DNA of 6,626 bases. Origin: Chloroflexota bacterium (lineage in GTDB: Bacteria > Chloroflexota > Dehalococcoidia > JACPQK01). The stretch lies in NCBI GenBank assembly GCA_016190535.1, contig JACPQK010000058.1:1-6626 (forward strand). Direction: 5' to 3'. The position numbers and the translations under genes were made by a program. Shown here one piece after another: positions 6,041-6,626 of this stretch. The notes under the pieces were generated by a model. The model saw only the letters and a program-made list of their open reading frames with translations, did no database searches and was not told the DNA's origin. The number at the start of each line of letters is the position of its first letter. The first letter of the stretch is position 1.

Positions 6041-6626
6041 GTGACCGGCATTTACCTTTGCTCGCTACAGCCAGGGGCTGGGAAAACCGCTCTGGCAGCC
6101 GCTCTGGCCCGGAAACTCGCTGGGCAGGATGTGGGCTATCTACGTCTGTCCGATGGCGCCTTTGCCGGTGCCGATGCCGACTTCCTGGCCCGGGCCACCG
6201 GCGCTTACGTTAGCCCGATAACTGAGGCAGGCGGTGCTCTGCACCAGGCCTACCAGATCCTGGCCCGGGACAGGGGGGTGGTCCTGGTCGAGGGCCAGGC
6301 AAATCTGGGTGAGGCCGTGGGGATAGAGGCCTGCCGCCAGTCCCTGGAGGCCACGGGGGCCCGGGCCGTCATAGTCACCCGATATGCTCCCGCCTTCTCC
6401 CTCCAGCCCCTGTGCCGGGCGGCCCAAAAGCTCTCCCCCCACGTGGCAGGTGTGGTGGTCAACGTTATTCCTCAAGCCAAGTGGGAGTGGGCCGTGGGAA
6501 CCCTGGTCCCTGAGTTGGGCCGCGAGGGTCTAACGCCTTTAGCCCTGCTTCCCGAGGTATGGCGCCTTTATGGAGTGAGCGTAGGCCAAATGGCGGAGCA
6601 TCTGGAGGGCGATATCATCACCTGCC
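6041..6626 (+). CDS. BioD-like P-loop protein, probable phosphotransacetylase-family/DRTGG protein, 3'-truncated
   Basis: The frame is open from 6041 to the right edge, giving 195 residues with no stop. The start GTG gives (M)TGIYLCSLQPGAGKTALAAAL, the expected first beta strand and P-loop (GAGKT at about 12-16). Upstream in-frame codons lack any such homology, and a stop lies at 5963. GGGA lies 7 nt before the GTG as a weak ribosome site. Later landmarks fit the AAA_26/dethiobiotin-synthetase-like fold: VVLVEGQANLG (about 80-90) in the Walker B position, AVIVTRY (109-115), and GVVVNVIP (137-144). The segment ending SVGQMAEHLEGD resembles the linker that in this family leads into a DRTGG domain, which would lie beyond the window. 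The region after strand 2 (YLRLSDGAFAGADADFLA) is short and lacks the Lys-Pro seen in BioD, so biotin synthesis is unlikely. The exact function is unknown. It is transcribed divergently from the gamma-CA gene. Confidence 0.8.
   Translation, partial: MTGIYLCSLQPGAGKTALAAALARKLAGQDVGYLRLSDGAFAGADADFLARATGAYVSPITEAGGALHQAYQILARDRGVVLVEGQANLGEAVGIEACRQSLEATGARAVIVTRYAPAFSLQPLCRAAQKLSPHVAGVVVNVIPQAKWEWAVGTLVPELGREGLTPLALLPEVWRLYGVSVGQMAEHLEGDIITC

Noticed and set aside
5827..6051. Minus-strand 74-codon frame across the divergent promoter region
   Set aside because: It overlaps both promoters and the gamma-CA start in another frame, and its translation has no recognisable features.
6140..6475. Minus-strand frames opposite the P-loop gene
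   Set aside because: They are antisense to a frame with clear P-loop family motifs and have no ribosome site or homology of their own.

Overview
The window looks like ordinary chromosomal DNA from a GC-rich bacterium. It is packed with housekeeping and conserved-family genes and has one short intergenic stretch rich in repeats. The family matches, the long intact frames and the GTCATTCTGAG/CGAAGAATCT-like intergenic repeats suggest Chloroflexota, possibly Dehalococcoidia-like. This placement is inference from general resemblance and is not proven by the sequence.

Region 1 (1-5213, plus strand) holds four genes in one tight run: recG (5' end outside the window), argS, a marC-family membrane protein gene and an alpha/beta-hydrolase gene. 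argS begins on the base after the recG stop, marC starts 4 nt after argS, and the hydrolase start overlaps the marC stop. The layout points to one transcript with translational coupling. It joins a replication-fork repair helicase and an essential tRNA synthetase with two proteins of unknown substrate.

Region 2 (5214-5392) separates convergent genes and encodes nothing I can recognise. It holds a 159-bp palindromic, MITE-like element with 11-bp perfect terminal inverted repeats, AGC on both flanks, and a nested pair of facing repeat copies.

Region 3 (5393-6626) holds a divergent pair. A left-handed beta-helix protein of the gamma-carbonic-anhydrase family lies on the minus strand. A P-loop, dethiobiotin-synthetase-like protein, of the type usually fused to a DRTGG domain, lies on the plus strand and runs off the right edge. 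The 141 bp between them carries two good sigma70-type promoters facing away from each other, with overlapping -35 regions. The carbonic-anhydrase homologue keeps two of the three expected zinc histidines, and the third position is Glu.

I found no phage, CRISPR, tRNA, rRNA or defence genes. I did not find a clear new biological system. The most interesting items are the palindromic intergenic element, the altered metal site and the shared divergent promoter.
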